A stretch of 7,753 nt of DNA from DALYDD01 sp046049705 (lineage in GTDB: Bacteria; Patescibacteriota; Minisyncoccia; Phycocordibacterales; CAIZLB01), in assembly GCA_046049705.1 (NCBI GenBank), contig JBJOQZ010000041.1, positions 1 through 7,753 of the forward strand, given 5' to 3'. This document shows positions 5,572-7,753 of this stretch, one piece after another. Numbering within the stretch: position 1 is the stretch's first letter; each line of letters starts with the position of its first letter. Under the pieces are notes generated by a model, which did not search any database, was not told the origin of the DNA, and worked only from the letters and a program-made list of their open reading frames with translations. Position numbers and translations under genes: made by a program.

Positions 5572-5609
5572 ATGTTAAAATAGTGCCCATATAGGCACTA
5601 TTTTAACAT
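5572..5609 (-). terminator. Strong palindromic terminator after RNase J
   Basis: A perfect 16-bp inverted repeat: left arm 5572-5587, right arm 5594-5609, loop of six bases (5588-5593). The core AGTGCC/GGCACT is flanked by AAAAT/ATTTT, so either strand gives a GC-bearing hairpin followed by a T-run. It lies 62 bases past the RNase J stop codon (5672-5674) and just upstream of the transporter start, as expected for an intrinsic terminator insulating the two genes. No opposing gene needs it on the plus strand, though it would work there too. Bases 5610-5671 hold nothing else I can identify. Confidence 0.8.
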
Positions 5610-5671
5610 ACTATTTTGATGTATTAGGTTTGAGACGATTATTTCTTGATATCGCTTACTGGGCGCAGAAA

Positions 5672-7753
5672 TTAGACACAGATCATCACAGGGATGATAA
5701 TTGGTCGTTTAGCTGTTTGTTGGAAGATAAATCGTCCAAGTACATCTGAGACAACATCTTTAACATAATCGATATCAACTGGGCGCATATCTCGAGTCAC
5801 TTGCTCTACAGTATTTTTGACTAGGAATCTGATCTCTCTGAGAAGCTCTTGTGATTCTCTAAGGTATACTGATCCTCGTGAGATAATATCTGGAGACTTC
5901 TTGAGTCGACCTGTAGCTGAGTTGATAATACCAACAACAACATAGATACCGTCTTGAGAAAGAATCTGTCGATCTCGAATCACAACATCTTGGATATCTC
6001 CAATAGTGAATCCGTCCACCATGACGACATTGTCTGGAGCCTTAACAGGGAGACGTACGATTTTCTCGCCACCTTCTTGTACCTCGATGATTGTACCGTC
6101 ATCTGGGATAACAATATTTGTTCGAGGGACACCAAGTTGTTCAGCAAGCTCAGCATGTAGTTTCAACATGAAGTGCTGGCCGTGAATCGGAATGAAGAAT
6201 TTAGGACGAAGTTTTCTGTGTAGCCATTCGATTTCACCTCGGTTACCATGTCCAGTTGAGTGGATATAGATATCAGATGTTCGATAGTGCATGAGACGAG
6301 CCCCTTGTCTTGCGATACTGTCTTTAAGTTTCTGTACAGCCTTTTCGTTTCCTGGAACAATTGAAGATGAAAGAACTACCGTATCTCGTTCATTGAGCTT
6401 GAAGTGCTTATACTGATTATTTGATACACGCATAAGGAATGCAAATTCTTCACCTTGAGCACCAGTAGCGATGACGATAATTTTATCAGGTGGATATTGG
6501 TCAATTTCTTGCGGGCTGATAAATACTTTTTTATCAACTTTCAAAATACCAGCTTGGATTGTGATATCCACGTTGTTTTTCATACTTCGTCCTTCGATAA
6601 TCACTTTCTTGCCAAGTTTCTCACAAGCTGTGATGACATGCGCAATACGGTTGATATGAGATGAGAACATACCGAGGATAAGTCTTCCTGAAGCATTGCG
6701 TACAATCTCTTCAAGGTTCTCGTGGACAATATGGTCTGGAGTTGAGAAACCAGGGTTTTCGATGTTTGTAGATTCACCAAGGAAGAGGAGAACTTTATGT
6801 TTATCAAATAGGGCATAGTTTTTCTCTTCGTCTTCGGTGAGAACTCCGTCTCGGTGATCAAGTTTGAAGTCTCCAGGAGTTGTGATAAGTCCGTGGGGAG
6901 TTTCGATAGCAATACCCATTGAATCTGGGATACTGTGGTTTACACCATAAAAGATCACTGATTGCTCGCCGATTTTAAGACGTTCTTCACCTTCGATTAT
7001 TTTATAATCAAATGGTTTCAAGTGAGGGAACTCAGCTTGTCGCTTCTTGAGCATCAAAGAAGTAAGGTTTCGTGTGTAAATTGGTGGATTACCAATACGA
7101 TCCATGATAAATGGAAGTGCACCAATGTGGTCCAAGTGACCGTGAGTAATCACCATTGCGCGTACTCGATCCTTTCGTTCTTCGATATATTTCGTGTTTG
7201 GAAGGATATAGTCGATACCAGGTGTATCACTGTCTTTGAATTTAAATCCAGCATCGATAACGATAATATCGTTGCCAATTTCAATCACCGTCATGTTCAT
7301 ACCAATTTCTTCTACACCTCCAAGTGGAATCACACGGATATTGCCGGGTGCAAGTGGGGGAATAGGAAGGTTTGAATTGCTTGGTTGTGCCGCAGAATGT
7401 TTTCGTGGCATACCAAGGTTCCGAGGGCGCATACGATTTTTTGAATTTTTTCCACCGGCACCTTGTGCAGAATTATTTCGTCGTGCATCTGATTCAAATG
7501 TATCAATGCCGGCAGGGCCATCTTGTTGATCATCAGATTGTTCTGGAGATAATTCTATTTCGTCTTCTGCAAGGATATCGTCATGGTCAAAACGCTCAAG
7601 TAAAGATTCATCTTCACTTGAAGCAGGGATACGAGAATCTTGCTCAATATCATCTGAATATCCACCGATATCTTTTCCTTCCGCGACAAGTGCACTATTT
7701 ACAAGTTGTTTAAACTCGGAGACAGCGTCTTGTGGATTATGTTTAGGTGCAAG
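5672..7753 (-). CDS. rnj: Ribonuclease J with long N-terminal extension (5' end outside window)
   Basis: RNase J is a zinc-dependent 5'-3' exonuclease/endonuclease for mRNA decay and rRNA processing. Numbering from the first ATG (7432), 586 residues remain. The metallo-beta-lactamase core starts at IRVIPLGGVEEIGMNM (32-47); VIDAGFKF (58-65) follows, then the metal motif THGHLDH (96-102; His97, His99, Asp101, His102), NHSIPDS (165-171) and GDFKLD (187-192). The beta-CASP part holds GESTNIENPGFS (219-230), FSSHINRI (256-263) and ATGAQGEE (322-329). STGHGNRGEIEWLH (392-405) and IPIHGQH (414-420) complete the core, and the C-terminal domain ends RPIIIPVMICV. GESTN replaces the more usual DSTN. 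Upstream of 7432 the frame stays open for 107 codons to the window edge with no ATG, GTG or TTG, encoding an acidic disordered stretch then a basic one. Thus the start is either ATG 7432 or, more likely, beyond the window. B. subtilis RNase J1 has 555 residues, so this is longer. Confidence 0.93.
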   Translation of the reverse strand, partial: LAPKHNPQDAVSEFKQLVNSALVAEGKDIGGYSDDIEQDSRIPASSEDESLLERFDHDDILAEDEIELSPEQSDDQQDGPAGIDTFESDARRNNSAQGAGGKNSKNRMRPRNLGMPRKHSAAQPSNSNLPIPPLAPGNIRVIPLGGVEEIGMNMTVIEIGNDIIVIDAGFKFKDSDTPGIDYILPNTKYIEERKDRVRAMVITHGHLDHIGALPFIMDRIGNPPIYTRNLTSLMLKKRQAEFPHLKPFDYKIIEGEERLKIGEQSVIFYGVNHSIPDSMGIAIETPHGLITTPGDFKLDHRDGVLTEDEEKNYALFDKHKVLLFLGESTNIENPGFSTPDHIVHENLEEIVRNASGRLILGMFSSHINRIAHVITACEKLGKKVIIEGRSMKNNVDITIQAGILKVDKKVFISPQEIDQYPPDKIIVIATGAQGEEFAFLMRVSNNQYKHFKLNERDTVVLSSSIVPGNEKAVQKLKDSIARQGARLMHYRTSDIYIHSTGHGNRGEIEWLHRKLRPKFFIPIHGQHFMLKLHAELAEQLGVPRTNIVIPDDGTIIEVQEGGEKIVRLPVKAPDNVVMVDGFTIGDIQDVVIRDRQILSQDGIYVVVGIINSATGRLKKSPDIISRGSVYLRESQELLREIRFLVKNTVEQVTRDMRPVDIDYVKDVVSDVLGRFIFQQTAKRPIIIPVMICV

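Noticed and set aside
7330..7533. A separate small minus-strand gene upstream of RNase J in another frame
   Set aside because: The RNase J frame itself is open through the region and has residues suited to a disordered extension; the alternative frame has no family resemblance and overlaps the RNase J start.
5954..7713. Several plus-strand open frames of 60-137 codons antisense to RNase J
   Set aside because: They lie opposite a strongly conserved gene, encode no recognisable motifs, and their composition (runs of His, Phe, Ser) mirrors the codons of the opposite strand.
1..7753. CRISPR arrays, insertion sequences, tRNA/rRNA genes, defence or phage genes
   Set aside because: I looked on both strands for spaced repeats, transposase motifs, terminal inverted repeats and tRNA-like cloverleaves and saw none; the inverted repeats present are explained as terminators.
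1..7753. Recoding of TGA as an amino acid
   Set aside because: All main genes are full length with no in-frame TGA and use ordinary GGN glycine codons.

Overview
The window is AT-rich bacterial DNA (roughly 38-40% G+C by eye), densely packed and read with the standard code. The gene set suggests a member of the Candidate Phyla Radiation, most likely Parcubacteria-like Patescibacteria: an RNase J with a long disordered N-terminal extension, a DUF805 membrane protein with an N-terminal helical domain, a CAP-domain exported protein, and several small one-helix membrane proteins of no known function. This placement comes from protein character and layout, not from a marker gene. I see no tRNA, rRNA, CRISPR array, insertion sequence, phage gene or recognised defence system.

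Left edge (1-330): the C-terminal part of an EVE-domain protein ends on the plus strand and is followed by a perfect 10-bp hairpin. Spacer (331-639): it holds a doubtful 45-residue membrane ORF on the minus strand and the promoter region of the next gene. Plus-strand block (640-4309): five tightly spaced genes, namely a DUF805 membrane protein, a 117-residue single-helix protein, a 160-residue single-helix protein, a class I SAM-dependent methyltransferase overlapping it, and an anchored extracellular CAP protein with a C-terminal helical stalk. Minus-strand block (7753-4306): RNase J runs off the right edge, ends in a strong palindromic terminator, and is followed by an MFS-type transporter whose stop codon overlaps that of the CAP gene tail to tail.

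The plus-strand block looks like an envelope-oriented cluster: four of its five products are predicted membrane or exported proteins. It is probably not one simple operon, because good -10 elements lie just upstream of the second, third and fifth genes. In two cases the -10 box ends 6-7 bases before the ATG, so transcripts may be leaderless. These genes lack Shine-Dalgarno sequences, while the overlapping methyltransferase gene has a Shine-Dalgarno-like sequence. RNase J is a core mRNA-decay enzyme and is probably functionally separate.

No clearly new system is evident. The most notable points are the RNase J extension with no in-window start, the promoter/start architecture, and the cluster of uncharacterised membrane proteins with basic tails beside a methyltransferase.
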